Source: an uncultured Alistipes sp.
GTDB taxonomy: Bacteria; Bacteroidota; Bacteroidia; Bacteroidales; Rikenellaceae
Assembly: GCA_937899895.1 (NCBI GenBank)
Contig: CALBQR010000002.1
Location: 7,961 to 71,960, forward strand
DNA: 64,000 bases
Reading direction: 5' to 3'
Part shown: piece by piece, positions 26,664 through 35,503 of the stretch
Layout of the letters: every line of letters begins with the position of its first letter
How positions within the stretch are numbered: position 1 is the stretch's first letter
Notes under the pieces: generated by a model
Seen by the model: only the letters and a program-made list of their open reading frames with translations
Told to the model about the DNA's origin: nothing
The model's database searches: none
Position numbers and translations under genes: made by a program

Positions 26664-27344
26664 ATGCCGTTCATAGTTCTCGAAGGCGTCGATGGCGCCG
26701 GTAAATCGACCCAGATTAAAAAGTTGCGCGAGGCATTGGCCGCACGTGGTATCGAGAGTGAATACCTTCACTTTCCCCGTTTCGATGCGCCGATCTATGG
26801 CGATTTGATCGCTCGTTTTTTGCGTGGCGAGTTGGGAGCGTTGGAGCAGGTGAATCCCTATCTGGTTGCGCTGTTGTATGCGGGCGACCGTGCCGAGGCG
26901 GCTCTGATGATTCGTGGCTGGCTCAATGAGGGTAAGGCGGTGATTGTCGATCGTTATGTATATTCAAATGTCGGTTACCAGTGCGCAAAGTTCAAGAGCG
27001 AGGAGGAGCGTGCAGCGTTGCAAGAGTGGATTATGCACACCGAGTATGAGGAATTTGCCATTCCGCAGCCCGATCTGTCGATCTTCCTCGATGTGCCTTT
27101 TGCATTTACCGAGCGTAAGCTCCGCGAACAGCGTGAGGGCGACGACCGCAGCTATCTGAATGGTGCCAACGATATTCACGAGGCGTCGCTCGATCTGCAA
27201 CGCACGGTGCGCGAGGTCTATCTGCGTGCAGCTACGACCGATGAACGCTTGTCGGTAATCGACTGCTCGACGGGTGAGGGTCAGATGCAGACTCCCGACG
27301 AGATCTTTGCAAAGATCGAAAAGTTGGTCGAGCCGCTGTTGTGA
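26664..27344 (+). CDS. tmk: Thymidylate kinase
   Basis: A 226-residue dTMP kinase. The P-loop is LEGVDGAGKSTQ at the N-terminus, DRYVYSN is the D-R-[YW] substrate motif, and the LID region REQREGDDRSYLNG carries the basic residues. The start is set at 26664 because a -7 promoter box lies at 26626-26633, inside the longer frame from 26604. It makes dTDP for DNA synthesis. The next gene begins 57 bases later. Confidence 0.93.
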   Translation: MPFIVLEGVDGAGKSTQIKKLREALAARGIESEYLHFPRFDAPIYGDLIARFLRGELGALEQVNPYLVALLYAGDRAEAALMIRGWLNEGKAVIVDRYVYSNVGYQCAKFKSEEERAALQEWIMHTEYEEFAIPQPDLSIFLDVPFAFTERKLREQREGDDRSYLNGANDIHEASLDLQRTVREVYLRAATTDERLSVIDCSTGEGQMQTPDEIFAKIEKLVEPLL

Positions 27345-27400
27345 TGAACTGAACTTAAAACTACGAAAAATATACGATGTTACAGAGGGAGAATAAAGAT

Positions 27401-28498
27401 ATGTTTCAGACGATTGCGACCTTGTGCCGCATATTGTTTGCGCTTACGTTCATCTTTTCGGGATTTGTAAAGGTGGTCGATCCGTGGGGTACGGCCATCA
27501 AAATCAGCGAATATCTGAACGCATTTGGCTTTGAGAGTTTGAAGTATGCCCGTTTCGGTTTTTCGATCTGGTTGTGCGGAGCAGAGCTGATGATGGGTTT
27601 GATGCTGTTGTTCCGTGTGCGTACACCTCTCATCTCGATCTTTGCCGTGCTGGCTATGCTCTTCTTTACGACCGTTACCTTCATTACGGCGATGTGGTTG
27701 CCGGTGGAGGATTGCGGTTGCTTTGGCGATGCTGTGAAGTTGTCGAATTGGGAGACGCTGGCAAAAAATCTTGTGCTACTGCCGATGAGTATCATCATCT
27801 GGTGGAGTGTGCGTAAGGAGAAGATATTTACCGTTTCGCGTTGGGAGCTGGTGATGACGGGATTGATTATGTGTGTGGCATTTGGTTTGGGTATATATTG
27901 CTACCGCCACCTGCCGTTGGTTGATTTCCTGCCATATAAGGTTGGTACATCGTTGCGTGAGGCCGTTTCGACCGACTTTGCAATGGAGGAGGGACGCACG
28001 GTGTTGGTCTATCGCAATTTGCAGACGGGCGAGGAGCGTGAATTCTCGTTGGAGGATACCGAGTGGCAAGATGAGAGCAAGTGGGAGTGGGTGGATACTC
28101 GCACCGAGGCGATTGAATCGGATCCCGTATCTGACGCTCTGCTGGCCGAGTTCTCGCTGCACGATGCCGAGGGTGATGCAACCGAAGAGGTGCTCGGATA
28201 TGAGGGCAAAACCTATATGATCTGCGTGGGCGATTTTGCCGATGTAAAACCTGCGTGGGAGAGTCGTTTGGAGGCTTTGGTCAATCGAGCAACGGCGGAG
28301 GGCGCACGAGTAGTCTGCATTACTCCCGAACCGTTGCGAGAGGTTACCTACCACCGTTTTGGCGAGAGCGAGGAGGTGCGCTGCTACAATATCGACGCTA
28401 CGACGCTGATGACAATGTTACGCGCAAAGGTGGGTGTCGTTGAGCTTAACGACGGTGTGATTATGGACAAACGCAATGTCCGAGATTTAGATAAATAG
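27401..28498 (+). CDS. BT_3928-type DoxX/MauE-like membrane protein
   Basis: A 365-residue protein with four to five membrane segments in the first ~170 residues and a soluble C-terminal half. The opening (CRILFALTFIFSGFVKVVDP) and the cysteine pair in EDCGCFGDAVKLS are typical of this MauE/DoxX-like Bacteroidetes family. MauE-type proteins work in disulfide handling; whether this one does is unknown. Starting at 27401 rather than 27377 puts the first helix at the usual distance from the N-terminus and leaves a GGGAG sequence just upstream. The C-terminal domain resembles a degraded thioredoxin-like fold only loosely. Confidence 0.8.
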   Translation: MFQTIATLCRILFALTFIFSGFVKVVDPWGTAIKISEYLNAFGFESLKYARFGFSIWLCGAELMMGLMLLFRVRTPLISIFAVLAMLFFTTVTFITAMWLPVEDCGCFGDAVKLSNWETLAKNLVLLPMSIIIWWSVRKEKIFTVSRWELVMTGLIMCVAFGLGIYCYRHLPLVDFLPYKVGTSLREAVSTDFAMEEGRTVLVYRNLQTGEEREFSLEDTEWQDESKWEWVDTRTEAIESDPVSDALLAEFSLHDAEGDATEEVLGYEGKTYMICVGDFADVKPAWESRLEALVNRATAEGARVVCITPEPLREVTYHRFGESEEVRCYNIDATTLMTMLRAKVGVVELNDGVIMDKRNVRDLDK

Positions 28499-28590
28499 CA
28501 CAAAAAATGGAGCGACCGATTAATTAACGGCCGCAGAGAATAGATAATAGCGAAAAAATTCATAAATTTGACGCCAAAAATTTTGAGATT

Positions 28591-30264
28591 ATGGCAATTG
28601 AAAACATCAACGAACAGAACGGCACACAGAAGCCGCTCAATTTTCTCGAAGAGATCATAACCGGTGCCATCGCCGAGGGTAACACACGAGTTCAAACTCG
28701 TTTCCCGCCCGAACCGAATGGCTATCTGCATATTGGCCACGCCAAGAGTATCTGCTTGAACTTCGGTTTGGCAAAGAAGTATGGCGGTAAGTGTAACTTG
28801 CGTTTCGACGATACCAACCCCGTGAAGGAGGATACCGAGTATGTTGATTCGATCAAAGAGGATATCAAGTGGCTCGGTTTCGATTGGGCCGGCGAGTACT
28901 ACGCTTCGGACTACTTCGATCAGCTGTATGAGTGGGCGAAGGTGCTCATTAAGAAGGGTTTGGCATACGTCGATGACCAGACTCAGGAGCAGATTCGCGA
29001 GAATCGCGGTACGGTAACCGTTCCGGGTACTCCCTCGCCGTGGCGTGATCGTTCGGTAGAGGAGAACTTGGATCTGTTTGAGCGTATGCGTGCAGGCGAG
29101 TTCGAGGACGGCAGCCGCGTGTTGCGTGCCAAGATTGATATGGCACACCCCAATATGTTGTTCCGCGACCCGATTATGTATCGTATTATCCACGCCGATC
29201 ACCACCGTACGGGCAGCAAGTGGTGCATCTACCCGATGTATGACTATGCACACGGTCAGAGCGACTCGATCGAGCAGATCACTCACTCGATCTGTACGTT
29301 GGAGTTCGATGTTCACCGCCCGTTGTACGATTGGTTTATCGAGAAATTGGAGATTTTCCCCAGCCACCAGTACGAGTTTGCACGTCTGAATCTGACCTAT
29401 ACGATGATGAGTAAGCGTAAGTTGCTCAAATTGGTTCAGAGCGGTATCGTAATGGGTTGGGACGATCCCCGTATGCCGACCATCTGCGCTCTGCGTCGTA
29501 AGGGTTATACACCCGCTGCGGTACGTGCATTTGCCGAGAAGGTGGGTGTGGCAAAGCGCGACAATGTCATTGATTTGAGCTTGATGGAGTTCTGCGTACG
29601 CGAGGACCTGAATAAGACTGCCGAGCGTCGTATGGCCGTTTTGAAGCCGTTGAAGGTTACTATCACCAACTATCCGGAGGATAAGACCGAGTACTTCACC
29701 TGCATCAATAACCCCGAAGATGAGGCTGCCGGCACTCGTCAGGTACCCTTCTCGCGCGAGATCTATATCGACCGCGACGACTTTATGGAGGTGCCCCCCA
29801 AGAAGTACTATCGTCTGTCGCCGGGTCAGGAGGTACGTCTGCGCTATTCGTATCTGATTCGTTGCGAGGAGGTTGTCAAGGACGAAAATGGTGAGATCGT
29901 TGAGCTGCGTTGTACCTACGACCCGCAGTCGGGTGGTGGTTCATCGTCGGACGGTCGCCGCGTGAAGGGTGTGATCCATTGGGTTAGTGCTCGCCACGCT
30001 GTCGAGGCAGAGGTTCGTCTGTTCGAGACGCTGTTCTCGGTCGAGGATCCCAACGATGATAACTTTTTGGATTATTTGAACCCTACCTCGTTGGTTAAGA
30101 CAACGGGTTACTTGGAGCCCTCGTTGGCCGAGGCTCCTGTTGGTAAGACCTTCCAGTTTGAGCGCGTGGGTTACTTCTGTCCCGATACCGATTCTACGCC
30201 CGAAAAGTTGGTGTTCAACCGCACGGTAACGTTGAAGGACTCGTGGGCGAAGATCAATAAGTAG
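28591..30264 (+). CDS. glnS: Glutaminyl-tRNA synthetase
   Basis: A 557-residue class I synthetase. The HIGH region is [17 protein letters not shown], with the [12 protein letters not shown] form typical of GlnRS rather than GluRS; the KMSKS loop is [14 protein letters not shown]. Two C-terminal beta-barrels bind the anticodon. It charges tRNA-Gln directly, and a tRNA-Gln (TTG) gene lies at 35379. A TAAATTTG box at 28563-28570 precedes it, without a good -33 element. Confidence 0.96.
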   Translation: MAIENINEQNGTQKPLNFLEEIITGAIAEGNTRVQTRFPPEPNGYLHIGHAKSICLNFGLAKKYGGKCNLRFDDTNPVKEDTEYVDSIKEDIKWLGFDWAGEYYASDYFDQLYEWAKVLIKKGLAYVDDQTQEQIRENRGTVTVPGTPSPWRDRSVEENLDLFERMRAGEFEDGSRVLRAKIDMAHPNMLFRDPIMYRIIHADHHRTGSKWCIYPMYDYAHGQSDSIEQITHSICTLEFDVHRPLYDWFIEKLEIFPSHQYEFARLNLTYTMMSKRKLLKLVQSGIVMGWDDPRMPTICALRRKGYTPAAVRAFAEKVGVAKRDNVIDLSLMEFCVREDLNKTAERRMAVLKPLKVTITNYPEDKTEYFTCINNPEDEAAGTRQVPFSREIYIDRDDFMEVPPKKYYRLSPGQEVRLRYSYLIRCEEVVKDENGEIVELRCTYDPQSGGGSSSDGRRVKGVIHWVSARHAVEAEVRLFETLFSVEDPNDDNFLDYLNPTSLVKTTGYLEPSLAEAPVGKTFQFERVGYFCPDTDSTPEKLVFNRTVTLKDSWAKINK

Positions 30265-30284
30265 CCAACAAATTCTCCAAGAAA

Positions 30285-30326
30285 AATACTTTTGGGCTGT
30301 TGCACATTGCGCAGCTCAAAAGTATT
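30285..30326 (+). terminator. Hairpin after glnS
   Basis: 15-bp stem (AATACTTTTGGGCTG with one G-U pair) around a 12-base loop. There is no T run after it, so it may be a weak terminator or a leader structure of the next gene, 35 bases on. Confidence 0.5.
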
Positions 30327-30360
30327 ACTATTAGATGCTGTATATAAACTTATTTAAGAG

Positions 30361-31026
30361 ATGAAGAGATCGATTTTATTGGTCATCGGCGTACTGTTTT
30401 GCGCGATGACCGCTATGGCACAGAGCTATTGCGATGTTGTCTATCTGCACAATGGGAGTGTGATTCGAGGTCAGGTCGTGGAGCACACGATTGGCGGAAC
30501 GTTGAGAGTGCAGACTGCCGATGGCAGTCTATTCGTGTATGAGAGCGACGAAGTGCGACTGATCGAGAAAGAGTTGGTCAAAAACAGCCGTCGCCCCCAA
30601 TACAACTACGAACTGAATAAGAGTGTCTATCGCGGTTATGTCGAGTTGAGCGGTACGATACCGACGGGTCGATATTGGGCTCCTCACATTGATTTCGCTA
30701 CGGGTCACGGTGCATACATTCACCCCTATATCTATGCCGGTGGCGGTATCGGCCTTTCTGCCTTTTATGAAGAGGAGGGTGTATTGATCCCGATCTATGG
30801 CGAGGTGCGCGGTATCCTGCCTACCAACGTGGGCGTGAAACCATATATCGGTATGCGTCTTGGTGTCTCGACCGATTTCGGTAGTGTCGGTCTGTATGTT
30901 TCGCCTGCGATAGGTTTCAGCGTTCGTCGTTTCGATCTTTCGTTGGCTTATACGGGTCAGTTCCTCTATTCGGAGAACATTGGCGGAGGCTTGACGCTTC
31001 GCTTGGGTATCCGATTGGGTAAGTAG
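30361..31026 (+). CDS. Exported protein with beta-barrel-like C-terminus, unknown function
   Basis: A 221-residue protein with a signal peptide (cleavage near AMAQS). A short N-terminal beta domain (VVYLHNGSVIRGQVVEHTIGG, SH3/Sm-like in pattern) is followed by alternating glycine- and aromatic-rich strands (for example SVGLYVSPAIGFSVRRFDLSLAY), ending in GGLTLRLGIRLGK. This fits a small outer-membrane beta-barrel, but no family name is assigned. It stands alone, with a terminator behind it. Confidence 0.7.
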   Translation: MKRSILLVIGVLFCAMTAMAQSYCDVVYLHNGSVIRGQVVEHTIGGTLRVQTADGSLFVYESDEVRLIEKELVKNSRRPQYNYELNKSVYRGYVELSGTIPTGRYWAPHIDFATGHGAYIHPYIYAGGGIGLSAFYEEEGVLIPIYGEVRGILPTNVGVKPYIGMRLGVSTDFGSVGLYVSPAIGFSVRRFDLSLAYTGQFLYSENIGGGLTLRLGIRLGK

Positions 31027-31043
31027 CCAAACAGATAAAAAAG

Positions 31044-31076
31044 AAGAGAGGAGGCGCGTAGTGCGTCTCCTCTCTT
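31044..31076. terminator. Bidirectional terminator
   Basis: 14-bp stem AAGAGAGGAGGCGC with one G-U pair and a 5-base loop. The T-rich flank is strongest for the minus-strand threonine dehydrogenase gene. Confidence 0.82.
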
Positions 31077-31094
31077 TGTATTGGGTGGCGGCTG

Positions 31095-32051
31095 TTAGTA
31101 CAGACCTTTGGCAACCTTCTCGCGGATATGCTCCAACATATCGTCGGTCATACGCTCCAAATCCCATTCGGGTTTCCAACCCCACTCGTTGCGGGCGCAG
31201 CTATCGTCAAGCTGATTGGGCCACGAACGAGCAATCTGCTCCTTAACGGGATCGACGTTGTAGTCCATCGTAAAGTCGGGCAGGCGACGCTTAACGGCAT
31301 CGCAGATGATTTCGGGGGTGAAGCTCATCGAGGCGATGTTGAAACTATTGCGGTGAACGAGTTTGGCGGGATCAGCCTCCATCAACTCAACGCAAGCCTT
31401 CAATGCGTCGGGCATATAGATCATATCCATATAGACGTCCGAGGGCACGGGACAGGTGAACTTGCCATTCTTGACCGCCTCGTAGTAGATCTCAACAGCA
31501 TAGTCGGTCGTACCGCCACCGGGCAGCGTAACGCTCGAAATGATACCGGGGAAGCGGATCGAACGGGTATCCAAGCCATATTTCAGGTGGTAGTAATCAC
31601 CAAGCAATTCACCCGTAACCTTACATACGCCATAGATCGTAGTGGGGCGCATAACGGTATCCTGCGGGGTCATATCCTTTGGCGACGTAGGGCCAAATGC
31701 GCCAATCGACGAAGGAGTGAAGAGTGCGCAGTGGTGCTGACGAGCCACTTCGAGCGAGTTCATCAACGCGCCCATATTGATATTCCACGCCATCTGGGGA
31801 TTCTTTTCGCCAACTGCCGAGAGCAGCGCGACAAGGTTAAAGATGGTGTCGATCTTGTTGCGTGCTACGGCCGAGGCATAAGCGACGGGATCGAGTGCGT
31901 TCAACACCTCGAAAGGACCCTGCTCGCGCAGACGTTCGCAATCGCGCACATCGGTTGCAACCACATTATTAGTGCCGTAGATTTTGCGCAGGTACACGGT
32001 CAATTCCGAACCGATCTGGCCACCTGCACCGACGATAAGAATTCGTTTCAT
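31095..32051 (-). CDS. SDR-type L-threonine 3-dehydrogenase (NAD-dependent epimerase family)
   Basis: A 318-residue extended short-chain dehydrogenase. The NAD motif is ILIVGAGGQIGSEL at the N-terminus; the catalytic Ser/Tyr/Lys lie in TPSSIGAFGP and YGVCK. The segment RFPGIISSVTLPGGGTTDYA is typical of the Flavobacterium/archaeal type L-threonine dehydrogenase, which oxidises threonine to 2-amino-3-ketobutyrate. No kbl (2-amino-3-ketobutyrate CoA ligase) is present in this window. A sugar epimerase is the alternative, but the length and this segment favour TDH. Confidence 0.87.
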   Translation of the reverse strand: MKRILIVGAGGQIGSELTVYLRKIYGTNNVVATDVRDCERLREQGPFEVLNALDPVAYASAVARNKIDTIFNLVALLSAVGEKNPQMAWNINMGALMNSLEVARQHHCALFTPSSIGAFGPTSPKDMTPQDTVMRPTTIYGVCKVTGELLGDYYHLKYGLDTRSIRFPGIISSVTLPGGGTTDYAVEIYYEAVKNGKFTCPVPSDVYMDMIYMPDALKACVELMEADPAKLVHRNSFNIASMSFTPEIICDAVKRRLPDFTMDYNVDPVKEQIARSWPNQLDDSCARNEWGWKPEWDLERMTDDMLEHIREKVAKGLY

Positions 32052-32248
32052 ACGTTTGTAGCTCGTTTAGCTTTGAGATTAATAGTTTGATGAGTCGCGT
32101 GTCGCTTGCGGGTTGCCGCGAGTGGGGCTACGCACTCTCGCAATCACAAATATACATTCAAATTTCGGAACGTCAAAATTTCACGACGGCTTTTTTGTTC
32201 GTGTTGAAATGTTTTTTATGGGTTGTCTGTTTTTGGTGGGATGCGGGT
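32052..32248. other. Intergenic region
   Basis: Part of a 292-base gap between the threonine dehydrogenase and DUF2752 genes. I see no gene or RNA here; it is T-rich toward the DUF2752 promoter. Confidence 0.4.
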
Positions 32249-32279
32249 TTGGGTTTTCGTGCTTAAAAAGTTATATTTG
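32249..32279 (+). promoter_or_regulatory. Promoter of the DUF2752/PH operon
   Basis: TTG (32249-32251), 20 bases, TATATTTG (32272-32279). It lies 65 bases before the start codon. Confidence 0.75.
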
Positions 32280-32343
32280 CATCTCAAACGAGAGGCGTAC
32301 GAAACGAGATTAAACAAAACGAAAACTTTGTAGCATCAGCATT

Positions 32344-32724
32344 ATGACAAAGCGTGAAAAATGGATTGTCGCAGGCTTGGCCGTTGCCGCAGCAATAGCT
32401 GTGGTGATCTATTTCAGTTTTGATCCAACCACGACGCCGTTTCCTCGTTGTATATTCTTGTCGCTTACGGGCTTGAAGTGCCCTGGGTGTGGCTCGCAAC
32501 GCGCTATACATTCGTTATTGCACCTCGATCTGGCTGCTGCGTGGCGATATAACGCCTTCTTCCTGATATCAATACCATACCTCGCGTTACTGTTTATTGT
32601 GGGGTGGTTTGATCGCAGCCGAAGCACTACGCTATATCGCATACTCAACCACCGTATATTAATTTGGTGCTATGCGGCGTTGGCTTTTGCGTGGTGGATA
32701 TTGAGAAATATAGTTAATATATAG
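32344..32724 (+). CDS. DUF2752 membrane protein
   Basis: A 126-residue protein with three hydrophobic segments (about 8-25, 71-88, 103-122). The conserved core of DUF2752, LTGLKCPGCGSQRAIHSLLHLD, is intact, with the C-P-x-C-G motif and the following Arg. The function of the family is not known to me. The PH-domain gene begins 6 bases after its stop, so the two are co-transcribed from the promoter at 32249. Confidence 0.85.
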   Translation: MTKREKWIVAGLAVAAAIAVVIYFSFDPTTTPFPRCIFLSLTGLKCPGCGSQRAIHSLLHLDLAAAWRYNAFFLISIPYLALLFIVGWFDRSRSTTLYRILNHRILIWCYAALAFAWWILRNIVNI

Positions 32725-32730
32725 ACGATT

Positions 32731-33105
32731 ATGGGAATTATAAATGCAATTTTAGGCAATGCGTCGAGTATCGACGTAGCGGCTCTCGAAAAGGAGTATG
32801 GCCCGATATTGTGCGATGGCGAACAGATCGAGCAGGCATTTGTGGTGATTCGCGATAAGTGGATTTTCACCAACAAACGACTGATTATCCAAGATGTTCA
32901 GGGGGTTACGGGCAGCAAACGCTCTTACCGTTCGATCCCTTACGGTTCGATCAATATGTTCTCGGTCGAAACGGCTGGTACGTTTGATACCGACAGCGAA
33001 ATGAAAATTTGGGTCAAGGGCCTTGACGAGCCCATCAAGCAGAACTTCGGTCGCAAGTCCGATGTTAAGGGCATACAACGCGCCCTCGCCTCATACGTGC
33101 TTTAA
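32731..33105 (+). CDS. Bacterial PH-domain protein
   Basis: A 124-residue soluble protein that is one bacterial pleckstrin-homology-like domain (bPH_1 type): strands GEQIEQAFVVIRDKWIFTNKRLIIQDVQG, then KRSYRSIPYGSI and a C-terminal helix. Function is unknown; such proteins often sit near membrane partners, which suits its link with the DUF2752 gene. Confidence 0.85.
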   Translation: MGIINAILGNASSIDVAALEKEYGPILCDGEQIEQAFVVIRDKWIFTNKRLIIQDVQGVTGSKRSYRSIPYGSINMFSVETAGTFDTDSEMKIWVKGLDEPIKQNFGRKSDVKGIQRALASYVL

Positions 33106-33127
33106 GCGAGCGGGTGGGAGGGGTGTG

Positions 33128-33643
33128 CTACTCCTCCCAATCGCCTTCGCGGTGCATATTGGCACTATGACTGCCTGCGGCAACCTGCAAGGCGAGATAG
33201 TCGCGCCCATACTCTGAAAGGTTCTGCAACTCAATGCCGAAACGATCGAGGTGTTCCTCCTCTTCGCGAATGAAATCGAGAAATAATTGGTGTGTCCCGT
33301 GATCTTCGGCCTCGGCCACATTGCGAGCCCACGTGTTATAATCGTCAATTGTCTTTTGCTCCAACTCGCAAGCCAGCGAGAGCATCTCTGTTACGCTTTT
33401 CAATTGCCGAGTGGGGTAGAGAGGATTCATCTCAATCTCGCCATTGAGGAATAGGATTCGTTCAGAGATCTCTTCGATGTGTCGCATCTCATTGATTGCG
33501 GCATTGCGGAACATTGTGGCCAGATCGGTGTAGCCGTTATCTTCGCAATGGGCGTGGAAATAGATGTATTGGAGCGAGGTTGAGATCTCGTTGCCGAGTG
33601 CTCGATTGAGCAACTCGATACTTTGACAATACTTTTCTCTCAT
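33128..33643 (-). CDS. Bacterioferritin-like ferritin
   Basis: A 171-residue four-helix-bundle protein. The diiron ligands are visible in order: Glu in NEISTSLQYIYF, E-x-x-H in NEMRHIEE, Glu in CELEQKTIDDY, and E-x-x-H in REEEEHLDRF. The Met of NEMRH is at the place of the haem ligand of true bacterioferritins. It should oxidise and store iron as a 24-mer. The C-terminal tail (SHSANMHREGDWEE) extends beyond the usual end. It stands alone and divergent from the glycosyltransferase. Confidence 0.88.
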   Translation of the reverse strand: MREKYCQSIELLNRALGNEISTSLQYIYFHAHCEDNGYTDLATMFRNAAINEMRHIEEISERILFLNGEIEMNPLYPTRQLKSVTEMLSLACELEQKTIDDYNTWARNVAEAEDHGTHQLFLDFIREEEEHLDRFGIELQNLSEYGRDYLALQVAAGSHSANMHREGDWEE

Positions 33644-33722
33644 AGTGCTGTGGCTGAAAAATTGGTAATGGTGCAGCGTGTTGCAAAATCCATACCTCGA
33701 TATGCGAAAATGGATGTCAGAT

Positions 33723-33752
33723 TTGTTTTTCCCGTCAAAAATGCCTATCTTG
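33723..33752 (+). promoter_or_regulatory. Putative promoter of the glycosyltransferase gene
   Basis: TTG (33723-33725), 20 bases, TATCTTG (33746-33752), one T short of the consensus. It supports the start at 33776. Confidence 0.5.
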
Positions 33753-33775
33753 TCATAATAAATCGAACGAGCAGT

Positions 33776-34918
33776 ATGAAAAAAGTTACGGTTTTAGGCC
33801 CTGCACATCCCTATCGTGGTGGCTTGGCTTCGATTATGGAGATTATGGCACGCACGTTCAAAGCGCGTGGTGCAGAGGTTGATATAAAGACATTTACACT
33901 TCAATATCCCGAATTTCTCTTTCCGGGTAAGACGCAATATTCCGATCGCCCTGCCCCCGAAGACCTTGTGATCGAGCGTTGTGTCAGTACGGTCAATCCA
34001 CTGAATTGGATTAAGGTCGGTCGTCGTATTCGTCGTGAGCGTCCTGATGTGGTGCTGATGAAGTATTGGACTCCGTTTATGGCTCCCTGTTTTGGTACGA
34101 TTGCCCGTATCGCACGCGGTAATGGCCATACGAAGGTGTTGGTGCAGATCGATAATGTGATTCCGCACGAGCATCACCTGATTGATCGCCCCTGCACATC
34201 CTATTTTGTTAATAGTGTCGATGGCTTTGTCTATATGTCGCAGCAGGTGAAGGATGATCTTGATCAATTCACTACGACCAAACCCGCCCTGTTCTCACCC
34301 CATCCGTTGTTTGTCAATTTCGGTGAGGCGGTGTCGAAAGAGGAGGCGTGCGCAAAGTTGGGACTCGATCCTGCGATTGAGTATTCGCTCTTCTTTGGTA
34401 TTATCCGCGACTATAAGGGCCTTGATCTCCTGCTCGATACGTGGGCAAAGCTGAAAGCTGACGGACAGACCGCCAATCGCAAGCTGATCGTGGCGGGCGA
34501 GTTCTATTATAATCGTGAAAAGTATATCGAGCAGATCGAACGCTTGGGCTTGAAGGATGACGTGCTGCTGCACGACTATTTCGTGGCAGACGATATGGTG
34601 CGCTACTTCTTCTCGGCGGTCGATGTGCTGATTCAGCCCTATTGGAGTGCGACGCAGAGTGGCGTAACGCAGATTGCATATAACTTCTCGTTGCCGATGA
34701 TCGTAACAAATGTGGGCGGTTTGGCGGAGATTGTTCCCGACGATGTGGTGGGCTATGTTACCGATACCAACGTTGAGTCGCTGGCCGAAGCTTTTGTTAA
34801 GTTCTACTCGGAGGGTACGGCCGAGCGTATGCGCTCGAATATGGCCGAGGAACGCAAACGATTCAGTTGGGAGGCAATGGCCGACTGCCTGACCGAAGTC
34901 TATAAAATGACGAAGTAA
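33776..34918 (+). CDS. GT4-family glycosyltransferase
   Basis: A 380-residue GT-B enzyme. The N-terminal acceptor domain starts VTVLGPAHPYRGGLAS; the donor domain carries FFGIIRDYKGLDLLL and the GT4 C-terminal region QSGVTQIAYNFSLPMIVTNVGGLAEIV. It moves a sugar from a nucleotide-sugar, but donor and acceptor cannot be told. I start at 33776 because the longer frame from 33623 lacks family sequence and crosses the promoter. It stands alone, between ferritin and the TSCPD gene. Confidence 0.88.
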   Translation: MKKVTVLGPAHPYRGGLASIMEIMARTFKARGAEVDIKTFTLQYPEFLFPGKTQYSDRPAPEDLVIERCVSTVNPLNWIKVGRRIRRERPDVVLMKYWTPFMAPCFGTIARIARGNGHTKVLVQIDNVIPHEHHLIDRPCTSYFVNSVDGFVYMSQQVKDDLDQFTTTKPALFSPHPLFVNFGEAVSKEEACAKLGLDPAIEYSLFFGIIRDYKGLDLLLDTWAKLKADGQTANRKLIVAGEFYYNREKYIEQIERLGLKDDVLLHDYFVADDMVRYFFSAVDVLIQPYWSATQSGVTQIAYNFSLPMIVTNVGGLAEIVPDDVVGYVTDTNVESLAEAFVKFYSEGTAERMRSNMAEERKRFSWEAMADCLTEVYKMTK

Positions 34919-34937
34919 AAAATAGATACCTCAATGT

Positions 34938-34965
34938 AAAAGGCCACCCATCGAGGTGGCCTTTT
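34938..34965. terminator. Bidirectional terminator
   Basis: Perfect 11-bp stem AAAAGGCCACC / GGTGGCCTTTT with a 6-base loop, between the convergent glycosyltransferase and TSCPD genes. Confidence 0.88.
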
Positions 34966-34985
34966 GCGTTGGTAATCAACCGCAA

Positions 34986-35237
34986 TTAGTCGGCAATGCG
35001 CTTCAATGCTTGCGCGAGCTGATCGGGACACGATGTACCTCGACCACGACAGTCGATACCTTCGAGGCGAGCGATAGCCTCATGTACCTCCATGCCGCGA
35101 ATGAGTGCTGCAACACCCTGCGTATTGCCGTGGCAACCGCCGATAAACTGTACCGAACTCACCTTGCCGTCCTCGACAACAACATCAATCAACTGCGAAC
35201 AAACGCCTTGCGGAATATAAGTAGTGCTTTTCTTCAT
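34986..35237 (-). CDS. TSCPD-domain protein (TIGR03905 family)
   Basis: An 83-residue protein consisting of one TSCPD domain, named for the TSCPDQLA motif it contains. Two more cysteines (GVCSQ, GGCHGNTQG) complete a likely metal-binding set. The domain is also found at the C-terminus of some ribonucleotide reductases; stand-alone members have no established function. An upstream ATG at 35243 is equally possible. Confidence 0.85.
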   Translation of the reverse strand: MKKSTTYIPQGVCSQLIDVVVEDGKVSSVQFIGGCHGNTQGVAALIRGMEVHEAIARLEGIDCRGRGTSCPDQLAQALKRIAD

Positions 35238-35327
35238 CTTCATTTCATTTTTGGGAGGACAAAAATAGTCAAATTTCTCGAACAACCGCAATTCCAAGGA
35301 GCGAAATCGAAAAATATTTCAATGAAT

Positions 35328-35357
35328 TTGCCGAATGTAAAAAAATGTGTATCTTTG
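35328..35357 (+). promoter_or_regulatory. Promoter of tRNA-Gln
   Basis: TTG (35328-35330), 19 bases, TATCTTTG (35350-35357), about 21 bases before the mature tRNA. Confidence 0.78.
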
Positions 35358-35378
35358 CACCGCTTACGAGCACCGGAT

Positions 35379-35449
35379 TGAGCTATGGTGTAATGGTAAC
35401 ACGTCAGATTTTGGTTCTGAAATTTTGGGTTCGAGCCCCGATAGCTCAA
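35379..35449 (+). tRNA. tRNA-Gln (anticodon TTG)
   Basis: Cloverleaf of 71 bases: acceptor stem TGAGCTA / TAGCTCA, anticodon stem TCAGA / TCTGA with loop TTTTGGT giving anticodon TTG (35411-35413), and a T arm with GGTTCGAGC. The CCA end is not encoded. It has its own promoter and a terminator, so it is a single-gene transcript. Confidence 0.95.
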
Positions 35450-35450
35450 C

Positions 35451-35490
35451 ACAACAAAGGCCGCACTTCGATTAGTGCGGCCTTTGTTGT
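35451..35490. terminator. Terminator between tRNA-Gln and glgB
   Basis: A perfect 17-bp stem with a 6-base loop (TCGATT), the two arms being exact complements. It serves both converging transcripts. Confidence 0.9.
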
Positions 35491-35503
35491 ATCACTCCTC
35501 TGC

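Noticed and set aside
35379..35490. tRNA-Gln followed by a 34-base palindrome as a possible phage or island attachment site
   Set aside because: No integrase, no direct repeat of the tRNA end, and housekeeping genes on both sides. The palindrome is a normal terminator.
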